From IMG/VR virus record IMGVR_UViG_3300005537_000027, positions 1-61,990 of that record: DNA of 61,990 nt; one strand, 5' to 3'. A model generated the notes under the pieces. The model had not been told where the DNA came from. It saw only the letters and a program-made list of their open reading frames with translations, and did no database searches. Positions 1 through 7,503 of this stretch are shown piece by piece. The stretch's first letter is position 1, and each line of letters begins with the position of its first letter. This DNA comes from a virus. The translations under genes and the position numbers were made by a program.

Positions 1-135
1 CCCGGCGGACGCTGCTACATGGTCAACGTCGCCAGCAACCGGAACGGCGTTGGCTACGGTGAGTGGCTGCATATCGATGGCTTCAGCGAGAACATCATCC
101 GCTACATCTCGGAGTTCGAGAAGGCGCAGGGCTGA
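1..135 (+). CDS. 3' end of an unidentified protein
   Basis: Reading frame 1 is open from the window edge to TGA at 133-135 and gives 44 residues ending in EFEKAQG. The start lies outside the window. The visible part is mixed polar and aromatic, with no membrane segment and no motif I recognise. It is followed after 3 bases by a possible tiny membrane peptide and then by small early genes on the same strand, so it probably belongs to the same rightward operon. Confidence 0.55.
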   Translation, partial: PGGRCYMVNVASNRNGVGYGEWLHIDGFSENIIRYISEFEKAQG

Positions 136-138
136 GCC

Positions 139-225
139 GTGGCAGAGTTCCTTTCGTTTGCGTGGTGCCCACTCTTGCAGATTGGGCTCTTTATCTTCCT
201 AGTCTACTACCACGACGACCTCTAG
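139..225 (+). CDS. Possible 28-residue membrane peptide
   Basis: A GTG-initiated frame of 28 residues containing one hydrophobic segment (LLQIGLFIFLVYY) followed by a short acidic tail HDDL. AGGG lies upstream. It fills the gap between the partial first gene and the next clear gene and resembles the other very short single-span membrane genes in this phage (4322, 41631, 43629, 47802). Only length and hydrophobicity support it. Confidence 0.35.
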   Translation: MAEFLSFAWCPLLQIGLFIFLVYYHDDL

Positions 226-236
226 GAGCCCTGCCA

Positions 237-488
237 GTGGCCAACTACGAAGCCCAGGAGATCCTCTACCAAGCCCTAGCCTCCCCTCTGGGGCTTGTTC
301 TCCAAGTATCCAACTTCACCACCGCGAACCAGGCTCTCTATCGTGCCCGTGCTGCCGTTGGCGATCCTGCACTCGCGGTGCTTCAGTTCCGCCGCAACCC
401 AGACAACCCGAATGAACTCTGGATCGTGAAGGGCGGCAAGGTTGAACTTCCAAAGGAGTCCGAAGACGATGCCTCGCTACGAGAGTGA
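237..488 (+). CDS. Small hypothetical protein, early operon
   Basis: 83 residues from GTG at 237, chosen because AGGAG lies 8 bases upstream and overlaps the stop of the preceding peptide. The sequence is soluble and mixed alpha/beta in character (VANYEAQEILYQAL at the start, ELWIVKGGKVELPKESEDD near the end). Its 3' end overlaps the next gene by 20 bases, as is usual here. I do not recognise a family. Confidence 0.6.
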   Translation: MANYEAQEILYQALASPLGLVLQVSNFTTANQALYRARAAVGDPALAVLQFRRNPDNPNELWIVKGGKVELPKESEDDASLRE

Positions 489-720
489 AGATCTGGTGCG
501 TCGCCACATTTGGCTGTACGCCCGAGACGTAGAGCGGATCGAATTGTTGTTCGGCCGGTCGCTGGGGTTCAGCAAAGCTGCCCGGCTTATGGTCCGGAAG
601 TTTTTGGACTCAGTTGAGGCCAAGGGGCTGCTTGAGGCCCACCACCCGGTGGTCCCCGAGTTAAGCACCACCATTCTCCAGGAACTCGAAGAGTACGATC
701 GGGACGGAAGGAGCAAATAA
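469..720 (+). CDS. Small basic protein, possible ribbon-helix-helix fold
   Basis: 83 residues, from ATG 469 with GGAG about 10 bases upstream. The stretch RRHIWLYARDVERIELLFG followed by SKAARLMVRKFLDSV has the pattern of a short strand and two helices seen in ribbon-helix-helix DNA-binding proteins, where the first strand contacts DNA and the helices dimerise. That would make it a small early regulator, but this is inference from pattern only. The stop codon TAA shares its last base with the next ATG. Confidence 0.6.
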   Translation: MPRYESEDLVRRHIWLYARDVERIELLFGRSLGFSKAARLMVRKFLDSVEAKGLLEAHHPVVPELSTTILQELEEYDRDGRSK

Positions 721-926
721 TGGGCATGCTCGGTGAGGCCAATCCATCGTCCCTGGACGAGTTTTTCGCCAAGGACCCCCTCCAGCTAACCGATCAGGAC
801 TTGGAGGTGATCGTCGCGGAACTCCGCCGGATGCGTGAAAAATTTTTGTCTGCCGGCGGTCCAGCTGCAGAGAAAAGCTCCACGAAAAAGGTCACGCCCA
901 AGAGCCTTAGTGACATCGGACTCTAG
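720..926 (+). CDS. Small protein with the C-terminal LSDIGL tag
   Basis: 68 residues. ATG at 720 overlaps the TAA of the previous gene and is preceded by GGAAGGAG. The body is a predicted helix (LTDQDLEVIVAELRRMREKFL), then a flexible lysine/serine linker, then the last residues PKSLSDIGL. The same terminal octapeptide ends two otherwise unrelated proteins (44196 and 58363) and a variant lies near the end of a third (41229). The tag rather than the body is probably the functional feature. Confidence 0.65.
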   Translation: MGMLGEANPSSLDEFFAKDPLQLTDQDLEVIVAELRRMREKFLSAGGPAAEKSSTKKVTPKSLSDIGL

Positions 927-941
927 TAGGGAGTTGGGATT

Positions 942-1220
942 ATGTGGAGTCGCATCAAGCAGATCTTCTGGGGAACGCTAATCACGGCGGATGAGGAAGG
1001 GAATGTGCTGGCCGGTCCTGATGCCAACAATCCCGCCGCCGGCAACCCCCACTACACCATCAGCCAGCGCCTTGCCGAAGCCCGCGCCGCAGGGTCCCAC
1101 ACCGCGTGTGTGCTTTGCCGAGTCCTGACATGGTGTGCCCGGCGTCTCGGCAGCACCACAACCGACCATTGCGCAGATGCGATGAAAGGGATGCCCCAGA
1201 GCATTCCCACCAACGGGTAA
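942..1220 (+). CDS. Small phage membrane-associated protein, hypothetical
   Basis: 92 residues from ATG 942, with GGGAG upstream in the short gap. It begins WSRIKQIFWGTLITADEEGNVLAG and ends with a cysteine/histidine-containing segment (CVLCRVLTWCARRL ... DHCADAM). This layout, an amphipathic N-terminus, then ISQRLAEAR, then a DHC motif, resembles a widespread family of small phage proteins of unknown role. The helices could associate with the membrane. No enzymatic motif is visible. Confidence 0.6.
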   Translation: MWSRIKQIFWGTLITADEEGNVLAGPDANNPAAGNPHYTISQRLAEARAAGSHTACVLCRVLTWCARRLGSTTTDHCADAMKGMPQSIPTNG

Positions 1221-1227
1221 TCTCGCC

Positions 1228-2166
1228 ATGCCCAATTCCTCATTCTCCACTCAACTTCCTACACTCCAAGTCGCATGGGATAGCACCAGCTTAGGGGCAC
1301 TCAAAACATGCCCGAGGTACTATCAGTATTCGATCGTGGAGGGGTGGGCTCCGAAGCGCCTGAGTGTGCACCTCACCTTTGGCCTGATTTACCACTCGGC
1401 CCTGGAACGCTATGACCACGAGCGCTTCGCCGGCCGGAGCCATGATGAGGCCCAGCGCCTTGCGGTGCTCACCGCACTGGAGGAGAGCTGGAACCATGTG
1501 CTCCGTCGTCCCATCCCCTTCGACGACAAGTACAAGAACCGCTTCACCCTGGTTCGCTCCATCGTTTGGTATTTGGAGCAGTTCACCCACGACCCAATTC
1601 GCACGGTGGGGCTGGCCAACGGCAAACCGGCAGTGGAGCTTTCGTTCCGCTACGAGAATGGGTATGTGTCTGCCGTGACGGGAGAGTCGTATATGTCCTG
1701 TGGGCATATTGACAGGCTGGGGGAACTGAACGACCAGATTTATGTGGTGGACCGCAAGACTACCAAGTCCACAATCAACGCAGACTTCTTCACCAAGTTC
1801 TCCCCTGACAACCAGTTCTCGCAGTACGTCCTGGCGACCAAGATCGTCTATGCGCTGCCGGTGGTGGGGTTGATCGTCGACGCCGCCCAGGTCGCCATCA
1901 CGTTCAGTGCCTTCCAGCGGGGCTTCATCACCCGCAACCCCGACCAGATCGAGGAATGGCACCATGAACTCCAGTACTGGCTGAGGCAAGCCGAGAGTTA
2001 CGCCGTGGCGGGATACTGGCCGATGAACGACAAGTCCTGCGGAAACTATGGCGGATGCCAGTATCGGGAGATCTGCTCCAAGTCCCCCTCCACTCGCCAG
2101 ATGTGGTTGGAGGCCAATTACACCAAGCGGGTGTGGGACCCTCTCCAGGTGAGAGGAGATGTGTGA
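1228..2166 (+). CDS. RecB/Cas4-like PD-(D/E)XK nuclease
   Basis: 312 residues. The N-terminal S-x-L-x3-CPRYYQY box, then FGLIYHSALERY, the catalytic GHIDRLGEL and VVDRKTTKS strands (Asp and D-x-K), and QFSQYVLATK are the standard order of motifs in RecB-like exonucleases of the PDDEXK_1 group. A C-terminal cysteine cluster (CGNYGGCQYREIC) together with the N-terminal CPR cysteine could bind a 4Fe-4S cluster as in Cas4 and AddB. It sits in the replication operon beside a Sak4-like recombinase and an SSB-like protein, so end resection in recombination is the likely role. Confidence 0.88.
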   Translation: MPNSSFSTQLPTLQVAWDSTSLGALKTCPRYYQYSIVEGWAPKRLSVHLTFGLIYHSALERYDHERFAGRSHDEAQRLAVLTALEESWNHVLRRPIPFDDKYKNRFTLVRSIVWYLEQFTHDPIRTVGLANGKPAVELSFRYENGYVSAVTGESYMSCGHIDRLGELNDQIYVVDRKTTKSTINADFFTKFSPDNQFSQYVLATKIVYALPVVGLIVDAAQVAITFSAFQRGFITRNPDQIEEWHHELQYWLRQAESYAVAGYWPMNDKSCGNYGGCQYREICSKSPSTRQMWLEANYTKRVWDPLQVRGDV

Positions 2167-2573
2167 TGCTGATGGGTTCGGAGCTTTGGCACTGGTTGGT
2201 CTCTCGTGCGCAGTACAATCCTGCTACGCAGGAGATTGTTGTGCCCCCTGAGGACCGTGCATTGTGGATGACGCTCGTCGTTCCCCAAGTCAAGTCCGTC
2301 CGCGCAGGCCTCGGTGAGGGAGTTATGGCCAGTATCAATCGAAATGCAACGAGACTTCCGCCACGTGCTGCCCCTGTCATGGTCATGGACGAAAGCGGAG
2401 CTTCCGCCGGCTGTGGCACCAACGCTAACGCCGGAACCGACGACCCGCTCCTGGTCGAGTGCCCCCTGTGTCGAGACCTTGTTCCCAGCACCAAGCCCCC
2501 TTGCACCTCGATCGTCTACTGCAACGCCATGCCAATGAGGACTCGCGATGACCTGGGACAAACCCCCGCCTAA
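2166..2573 (+). CDS. Hypothetical protein with a cysteine-rich C-terminus
   Basis: 135 residues; ATG overlaps the preceding TGA by one base (TGATG). The N-terminus is soluble (SELWHWLVSRAQYNPATQEIVV) and the middle is low complexity. The C-terminal CPLCRDLVPSTKPPC segment has a CxxC spacing that could bind zinc. Its last 26 bases overlap the zinc-finger frame that follows. I do not recognise the family. Confidence 0.55.
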   Translation: MLMGSELWHWLVSRAQYNPATQEIVVPPEDRALWMTLVVPQVKSVRAGLGEGVMASINRNATRLPPRAAPVMVMDESGASAGCGTNANAGTDDPLLVECPLCRDLVPSTKPPCTSIVYCNAMPMRTRDDLGQTPA

Positions 2574-2686
2574 GTCTCCACCAGTCCCTCTACCGAAAGG
2601 TGTGCGCTGGTGCTGTCCCCAGTGCTCCCACCAAAACTACGCACACTGGAGCAATTGTGCCCTGTGCGGTCAGGAGAAGCCCAAAG
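2548..2686 (+). other. RanBP2-type zinc-finger reading frame leading into the Sak4 gene
   Basis: ATG 2548, with GAGGA upstream, opens a frame encoding W-x-CPQC-x3-N-x6-CALCG, the W-x-C-x2-C ... N ... C-x2-C signature of RanBP2-type zinc fingers. The frame fills the gap up to the start of the Sak4-like ATPase at 2687. It stays open in the wrong frame to 3564, but beyond about residue 47 that reading is a shadow of the ATPase. The finger could be a free peptide of uncertain end, or the N-terminal domain of the ATPase reached by a +1 shift near the CCCAAAG at 2680-2686. The finger motif is clear; how it is expressed is not. Confidence 0.5.
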
Positions 2687-3634
2687 ATGCCAGCCCTCAG
2701 CCAACACCAGTCCGCAACATCTACCAAGGTCTTGCTCATTGGGGACTCCGGAGCCGGCAAGACGGGAGCCCTGGCATCCCTTGCTTCGGCTGGGTTCAAC
2801 CTCCGGATTTTGGACTTGGACTCGGGGCTGGACATCCTGTTCAACCTGCTGAACGATCCGAAGTCGCCCTACACCAAGGACTCGATCTCCCGCGTGCAGT
2901 ACATGACGCTCACCGAGCCGATGAAGGTGGTGGGAGGGAAGCTGGTGCCGGTGAAGGTGGATGTGTGGCAGCGAGCGATGAACCTCTTGTACCACTGGAA
3001 AGAGCCCCCTGCGGTGGACCTCGGGCAGCTCACGAGTTGGACATCTTCGGACGTCCTGGTAATCGACTCCCTGTCCACCTTTTCCACAGCCGCGATGAAC
3101 TTCGTGCTCTCGATGAACGGACGTATCGGGCAGCGGCCGCATCAATCAGACTTCGGCCAAGCCCAGGACCTAGTCGAGGGAGCGTTGCAAATGCTGTTCA
3201 ACGACAATATCAAATGCAACGTGGTTGTGACTGCGCACATTGCCTACATCGGGGAGGAGAATGGACCGACCCGAGGCTATCCGAACGCGCTCGGGAAAGC
3301 GCTGCCTCCCAAAATCGGGCGGTACTTCAATACCATGCTTGGTGTGAAGAGCAGCGGGCAAGGGAGCGCCGTGAAGCGGAAGATCCTGACCAACACCTCG
3401 GGAGTGATCGACCTCAAGAACTCCGCGCCTCTGCGGGTGCCACCGGAGCTTCCGCTGGAAACGGGATTGGCCGAGTACTTCAAACTCGTGCGGGGGACAG
3501 CCCCATCGAGCCCGTCTTCCTCGACCTCGCCCAGCGGCTCCCAAACTACGGCTACGGTCGTTAACCCTCAGGCCGGAATGCCCGTCACCCTTCTGGGAGG
3601 CACGAATGTCAAAGCGCCGACCCTGGCATCATAG
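2687..3634 (+). CDS. Sak4-like RecA-fold recombinase/ATPase
   Basis: 315 residues from ATG 2687 (AGGAG about 10 bases upstream). Walker A is GDSGAGKTGAL near residue 19, followed by LRILDLDSGLDIL. Walker B is SDVLVIDSL and a downstream NVVVTAHIAYIG strand matches the sensor of AAA_24/Sak4 proteins. These phage proteins are RecA-like ATPases that anneal or exchange single strands and usually pair with an SSB, which here is two genes downstream (3775). A proline/serine-rich tail ends the protein. A zinc-finger frame lies directly 5' in another frame and may belong to it. Confidence 0.85.
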   Translation: MPALSQHQSATSTKVLLIGDSGAGKTGALASLASAGFNLRILDLDSGLDILFNLLNDPKSPYTKDSISRVQYMTLTEPMKVVGGKLVPVKVDVWQRAMNLLYHWKEPPAVDLGQLTSWTSSDVLVIDSLSTFSTAAMNFVLSMNGRIGQRPHQSDFGQAQDLVEGALQMLFNDNIKCNVVVTAHIAYIGEENGPTRGYPNALGKALPPKIGRYFNTMLGVKSSGQGSAVKRKILTNTSGVIDLKNSAPLRVPPELPLETGLAEYFKLVRGTAPSSPSSSTSPSGSQTTATVVNPQAGMPVTLLGGTNVKAPTLAS

Positions 3635-3854
3635 CCTTCCCACTCCCCTCACCCTGGGGCAAGCAGAGCAGCTGGAGTGGCCCAACACCCAGTTCCTAAC
3701 CCCAGCCATCTTTTTACTCCACGACCCAGAAAGGAGCATCACCAAACTCAAACTCTCACCCAAGGAACCAGATCATGGCCAAGTCAAAGCAACAGACCCA
3801 GCCAGCTCAACCAACCCAACCCAACCCACCGAAAGCACAACCAACCATGAGTGA
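3606..3854 (+). CDS. Possible small hypothetical protein
   Basis: 82 residues. ATG 3606 follows a strong GGGAGG by 5 bases, which is why it is listed. It overlaps the end of the Sak4 gene and the first 80 bases of the SSB-like gene in other frames. The second half is rich in threonine, serine and proline and may be only a shadow of the low-complexity N-terminus of the next gene. It fills an otherwise empty gap from 3635 to 3774. Confidence 0.4.
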   Translation: MSKRRPWHHSLPTPLTLGQAEQLEWPNTQFLTPAIFLLHDPERSITKLKLSPKEPDHGQVKATDPASSTNPTQPTESTTNHE

Positions 3855-4287
3855 CTCCTCCGCTACCGACTTCCGCGCCCTGCTCTCCAAGCCCACGGAG
3901 ACCATCGAGCGGCCGAAGGCCCTTCCGGTCGGCACGTACCTGGGGACTATCTCCAAGTACGAGTACGGCAAGTCGGCCCAGAAGAAGACCCCCTACGTCC
4001 GGTATTTTATCTCCCTCACGGGAGCGGGCGAGGACGTTGACCCTGACGCGATGGAGGGCGTGGACCTCTCCAAGAAGCAGATGCGCAAGGACTACTACCT
4101 GACCGACGACGCCCAGTACCGGGTGAAGGAACTCTGGGAGTCCTGCGGCATCGACGGCACGGGACGCTCGCTCGGCGAGATCCTGCCCGACCTCGTCGGG
4201 ATGCCCGTGATGCTGGAGGTGACCAAGCGCAACTCCGAAGACGGCAAGGATGAGTTCAACGACGTCGGCACTGTCCGGGGTCAGTGA
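3775..4287 (+). CDS. SSB-like single-stranded DNA-binding protein
   Basis: 170 residues. After a low-complexity Q/P/T leader comes FRALLSKPTETIERPKALPVGTY, then strands G-TISKYEYGKSAQKKTPYVRYFISL and a C-terminal GMPVMLEVTKRNSEDGKDEFNDVGTV. This is the layout of phage OB-fold SSB/replication proteins that follow Sak4-type recombinases. ATG 3775 is preferred over the internal ATG 3847 because AGGA precedes it. A rho-independent hairpin follows the stop by 5 bases. Confidence 0.65.
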   Translation: MAKSKQQTQPAQPTQPNPPKAQPTMSDSSATDFRALLSKPTETIERPKALPVGTYLGTISKYEYGKSAQKKTPYVRYFISLTGAGEDVDPDAMEGVDLSKKQMRKDYYLTDDAQYRVKELWESCGIDGTGRSLGEILPDLVGMPVMLEVTKRNSEDGKDEFNDVGTVRGQ

Positions 4288-4292
4288 GAAGG

Positions 4293-4317
4293 AGAGGGGG
4301 TGAAAGCCCCCTCTTTT
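4293..4317 (+). terminator. Rho-independent terminator after the SSB-like gene
   Basis: A perfect 8-bp stem, AGAGGGGG (4293-4300) with CCCCCTCT (4307-4314), has a 6-base loop and is followed by TTTC. It closes the first early transcription block. Confidence 0.75.
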
Positions 4318-4321
4318 CACC

Positions 4322-4429
4322 ATGGCTTGGTTCTTGATGGCGATCCTGATTATGGCAGTTCTCTACATCTTCCTCTGCCTGGGGGATGATGATGACTTCG
4401 GAGATGATGAAGGAGATTGGCCCCAGTGA
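4322..4429 (+). CDS. 35-residue single-span membrane peptide
   Basis: ATG 4322 opens 35 codons: an N-terminal hydrophobic span (MAWFLMAILIMAVLYIFLCL) and a strongly acidic tail rich in aspartate (GDDDDFGDDEGDWPQ). It begins right after the terminator hairpin and its TGA overlaps a GTG start (GTGA). The sharp split between a membrane helix and an acidic tail makes chance unlikely, but the function is unknown. Confidence 0.5.
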   Translation: MAWFLMAILIMAVLYIFLCLGDDDDFGDDEGDWPQ

Positions 4430-4791
4430 CTTCGGTGCATGAACTGCTGTTGGAACTCAATCGGACCTATACCGAAATTCACGAGTTGCGTAGTGCCTTG
4501 GCTGATGCTCTTGTGACTTTCGATATGGGAGCTGAGCACGCCACCAAGTATCACCTCCGCTACTCTGCTGTCATCCACCGCGCAAGGCTGGAGAACCCGA
4601 ATGCTGACAAACGACTTTCAGTTGGTGCCCCTGGCAGCCATTGTTGTGAACCGAGCGGAACGCCAGCGCCGGAAGGTGGACACGACGGGACTGAGGGACT
4701 CGATCCAGCGCAACGGCCTCATCAACCCGATAGTGGTGACGAGGGAGATGGTGCTGGTGGCGGGGGAGCGGAGACTGACGGCGTGCACTGA
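4426..4791 (+). CDS. Small helical protein overlapping the ParB-methyltransferase gene
   Basis: GTG 4426 overlaps the previous stop as GTGA. The first 60 residues (VHELLLELNRTYTEIHELRSAL ... YHLRYSAVIHRARLENPNAD) look like a genuine helical protein. From 4601 on the frame lies beneath the ParB-methyltransferase gene and becomes a glycine/glutamate-rich shadow, so the real protein may be about 60 residues with an unusual overlap, or the tail may be tolerated read-through. Function unknown. Confidence 0.45.
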   Translation: MTSVHELLLELNRTYTEIHELRSALADALVTFDMGAEHATKYHLRYSAVIHRARLENPNADKRLSVGAPGSHCCEPSGTPAPEGGHDGTEGLDPAQRPHQPDSGDEGDGAGGGGAETDGVH

Positions 4792-5998
4792 GCTTGGGCA
4801 TGTCACCATCGCGGTAAGGTTCGCGGAGGACCTCTCGCCGTTCGAGCTCTCGGTGATTGAGCTTGAGGAGAACCTCAAGCGCACGGATCTGAGTTGGCAG
4901 GACGAGGCCCAGGCCATCGCGAAGCTCCACGAGCTTTATTCCAGCGCCGAACCGGGGTGGAGCCAGGCCAAGACCGCACAGGCCCTGAGCATGGCCCCGG
5001 CGCAAGTGTCCACGATCCTGAGAGTGGTGAAGGAGTTCGCCGACCCCCGCATCGCCGGAGCCACCGGCCTCCAACCCGCTTACAACATCATCCAGCGCGC
5101 GGACGAGCGCCGCATTGGTGATGCTATGGGGGACATCGTCCAGGCCAACGCGGATATCTTCGCGGAGCGGCTGGTGGTGGAGACAGGTGGACTTGTGCCG
5201 ACTGATGCAACCGTAGCAATCGGTAAGCCTGTCAACAAGCCTATCTTGGCAGCTACTCCGGTGGCCCCTCCGGAGTCCATCCTCAACACCTCGTTCCTGG
5301 ACTGGGCACCGCAGTACACCGGGCCCAGGTTCTCGTTCATCCACTGCGATTTCCCCTACGGGATGAATGTGTTCGGAGGAGCCATGTCCGGTCGGGACAA
5401 GTGGAACACCTACTCCGACACCCCCGACACCTACTGGGATCTGATCCGCTGCCTCTGCCTGAACCTGGACCGAGTCATGTCCCCCAGCGCCCACCTCATG
5501 TTCTGGTTCTCGATGGAGCACTATGAGGCCACCCGCCGGATCTTCCGAGACCTCGCCCCGTCGCTGGTGTTTTCCCCGTTCCCGCTGCTGTGGCAGAAGT
5601 CCGACAACGTCGGCATCTTGCCGGACTCCAACCGAGGCCCGCGCCGGATCTACGAGACCGCGATGGTCGCCTCCCGCGAGGACCGTTTCATCGTCAAACC
5701 CGTCTCCAACGCCATCGCCGCCCCCACTGACAAGGCCCACCACCCAAGCGCCAAGCCCGTCCCCGTGCTCAAACACTTCTTCCAGATGTACGTGGACGAG
5801 AACACCACGCTGCTCGATCCGACTTGCGGAGGTGCCTCGGCTCTGATCGCCGCTGAGGCTCTGGGCGCCAAGCGTGTCGCTGGGTGTGAAATGGACAAGG
5901 AGCACTGCGCCAACGGCCGTTCCGCTCTCCGCCAGTTCCGCTCCCTCCGTGCCGCCGCGCAGGTGGTCTACGAGAAGGACCGGAAAGATGGTCGCTGA
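4601..5998 (+). CDS. ParB-like N-terminal domain fused to a DNA adenine/cytosine-N4 methyltransferase
   Basis: 465 residues. Residues 7-90 form a ParB/sulfiredoxin-like domain (LRDSIQRNGLINPIVV, then AGERRLTAC with the GERR box). A helix-turn-helix-like linker follows (WSQAKTAQALSMAPAQVSTIL). The C-terminal half is an N6/N4 amino-methyltransferase: catalytic DFPY at 250-253 (a DPPY variant) and the SAM-binding DPTCGGASALIAAEALGA near 405. Such fusions usually modify phage DNA, protecting it from restriction or marking it. The ParB part may guide it to sites. Confidence 0.85.
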   Translation: MLTNDFQLVPLAAIVVNRAERQRRKVDTTGLRDSIQRNGLINPIVVTREMVLVAGERRLTACTELGHVTIAVRFAEDLSPFELSVIELEENLKRTDLSWQDEAQAIAKLHELYSSAEPGWSQAKTAQALSMAPAQVSTILRVVKEFADPRIAGATGLQPAYNIIQRADERRIGDAMGDIVQANADIFAERLVVETGGLVPTDATVAIGKPVNKPILAATPVAPPESILNTSFLDWAPQYTGPRFSFIHCDFPYGMNVFGGAMSGRDKWNTYSDTPDTYWDLIRCLCLNLDRVMSPSAHLMFWFSMEHYEATRRIFRDLAPSLVFSPFPLLWQKSDNVGILPDSNRGPRRIYETAMVASREDRFIVKPVSNAIAAPTDKAHHPSAKPVPVLKHFFQMYVDENTTLLDPTCGGASALIAAEALGAKRVAGCEMDKEHCANGRSALRQFRSLRAAAQVVYEKDRKDGR

Positions 5999-7049
5999 AC
6001 CCTTCGCCCACACCAGCGGACCGCGCGATGCCAAGGTTGTGGTCGTTGGCGAAGCGTGGGGCGAGCAAGAGGAACTCACCGGCCGTCCGTTCGTCGGCGC
6101 ATCCGGCCAGGAACTCACTCGTATGCTCACCGATGCGGGGATCTCCCGCAAGGATCTCCTCCTAACCACCACCCTCGCCATTCGCCCAACCGCGAACAAC
6201 ATGGACTCGCTCTGCGCGAGCAAGAAAGACGTGGGGTTTAATTATGCACTGGCGCCGCTCCGTCAAGGCAAATACCTCCTCCCCGAATACCTCCCGGAAC
6301 TCGCGAGACTGGAAGCGGAACTTACTGCATATCCTCGCAATCTCGTTATCGCACTCGGCGCTACTGCTTGCTGGGCTTTGCTTGGCCGTGGAGCTGTTGG
6401 TACTCTCCGCGGTGTTGTGGCGCATAGTGTGGGGTTAGCCCCAGGGCTCAAAGTCCTTCCCACCTACCACCCCAGCGCCGTGCTGCGCAATTGGGCTCTC
6501 CGTGTGATTGTCATCGCAGACCTAATCAAAGCGAAGCGTGAGAGCGAGTTCCCTGAGATCCGTCGGCCCCAACGCCAAGTCCTGGCCGACCCGAGTCTAG
6601 TCGATATTGAGGACTGGTTTAACCGGGAGGCCAAAGATGCTAGTATTCTTAGTTGTGACATCGAGACTGCTAACCGCGCAATTACTTGCATCGGGTTTGC
6701 CAGCTCCACTACATCCGCTATCTGCATTCCCTTTGCTGATAATCGATACCCTGGTGGAAGCTATTGGCCTGATCACGCTAGTGAGGTCACTGCTTGGCGT
6801 TGGGTGAAAGCGGCGCTGGAATTGCCGTGCCCCAAGCTATTCCAGAATGGTATGTATGATCTGAACTACCTGTATCGCATGGGCTTCCGAGTCCGCAATT
6901 GCCTCCACGACACGATGCTGCTCCATCACTCCATCTTCCCAGAAATGCAGAAGAGCTTGGGGTTCATGGGCAGCATCCACACCAACGAGGCCAGTTGGAA
7001 GCTCATGCGGCACAAGAAGAAGGAAGAGGAGTTGAAACGTGATGAGTGA
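5988..7049 (+). CDS. Uracil-DNA glycosylase domain fused to a PolA-type 3'-5' exonuclease domain
   Basis: 353 residues from ATG 5988, which overlaps the methyltransferase stop and has GAAGGA upstream. Residues 16-175 carry UDG-superfamily motifs (VVVGEAWGEQEE, GRPFVGASGQEL, and PTYHPSAVLR). Residues 215-345 carry DnaQ/PolA exonuclease motifs I (CDIETA) and II (FQNGMYDLNYL). The protein ends at KKEEELKRDE, where family A polymerases would continue into ExoIII and the polymerase. That continuation is found 1.3 kb downstream in the gene at 8364. Pairing base excision with proofreading suggests uracil removal at the fork. Confidence 0.85.
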   Translation: MVAEPFAHTSGPRDAKVVVVGEAWGEQEELTGRPFVGASGQELTRMLTDAGISRKDLLLTTTLAIRPTANNMDSLCASKKDVGFNYALAPLRQGKYLLPEYLPELARLEAELTAYPRNLVIALGATACWALLGRGAVGTLRGVVAHSVGLAPGLKVLPTYHPSAVLRNWALRVIVIADLIKAKRESEFPEIRRPQRQVLADPSLVDIEDWFNREAKDASILSCDIETANRAITCIGFASSTTSAICIPFADNRYPGGSYWPDHASEVTAWRWVKAALELPCPKLFQNGMYDLNYLYRMGFRVRNCLHDTMLLHHSIFPEMQKSLGFMGSIHTNEASWKLMRHKKKEEELKRDE

Positions 7050-7503
7050 CACACCCAAAAATACTCGTGTCCGTTGGTACGATGTAGCCCATCTCAATAC
7101 CGGATGCCTCCGTGAGGCCAATGTAGCACGTCTTCCCAAGTTCAAAAATCGTAAAGGGGAGCCGGCACACTCTGAACCCGATGGTTCTGACTGGGCACTC
7201 AGCGCCTGGGCCAACGCGGTTTGTGGGGAACTCGGCGAAGCTGCCAACCTCATCAAGAAGATCGAGCGGGGCGATTTCACCCTCGACGAAAAGCGTGAGG
7301 AACTGGGCAAGGAACTCGCGGATGTGCTGACGTACTTGGACATCCTCGCTTTCAGAGCAGGGATCGATCTCGGCCGTGCAACCATCGACAAGTTCAACGA
7401 GGTGAGCAAGCGTGTTGGGGCAGCTGTTTATCTGGTAGGGCAGGAGGTCTATGTGGACCATCCCGCAGCCTACCACTACCTCGGGATCAAGAAAGATGAG
7501 TAA
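7042..7503 (+). CDS. MazG-like nucleoside triphosphate pyrophosphohydrolase
   Basis: 153 residues from ATG 7042 (AGAGGAG upstream; GTG 7039 is an alternative). WANAVCGELGEAANLIKK gives the E-x-x-E metal site of MazG helices and KELADVLTYLDILAFRAGIDL gives the second E-x-x-D. The enzyme hydrolyses NTPs or dNTPs to monophosphates; phage copies may lower (p)ppGpp signalling or sanitise nucleotides. It lies between the two halves of the split DNA polymerase. Confidence 0.88.
   Translation: MSDTPKNTRVRWYDVAHLNTGCLREANVARLPKFKNRKGEPAHSEPDGSDWALSAWANAVCGELGEAANLIKKIERGDFTLDEKREELGKELADVLTYLDILAFRAGIDLGRATIDKFNEVSKRVGAAVYLVGQEVYVDHPAAYHYLGIKKDE

Noticed and set aside
2687-3564. Continuation of the zinc-finger frame through the Sak4 gene
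   Set aside because: After about residue 47 the translation is a shadow of the ATPase gene, whose Walker motifs lie in the other frame.
4571-6223. Minus-strand open frame of 550 codons opposite the ParB-methyltransferase
   Set aside because: Antisense to a gene with unmistakable ParB and methyltransferase motifs.
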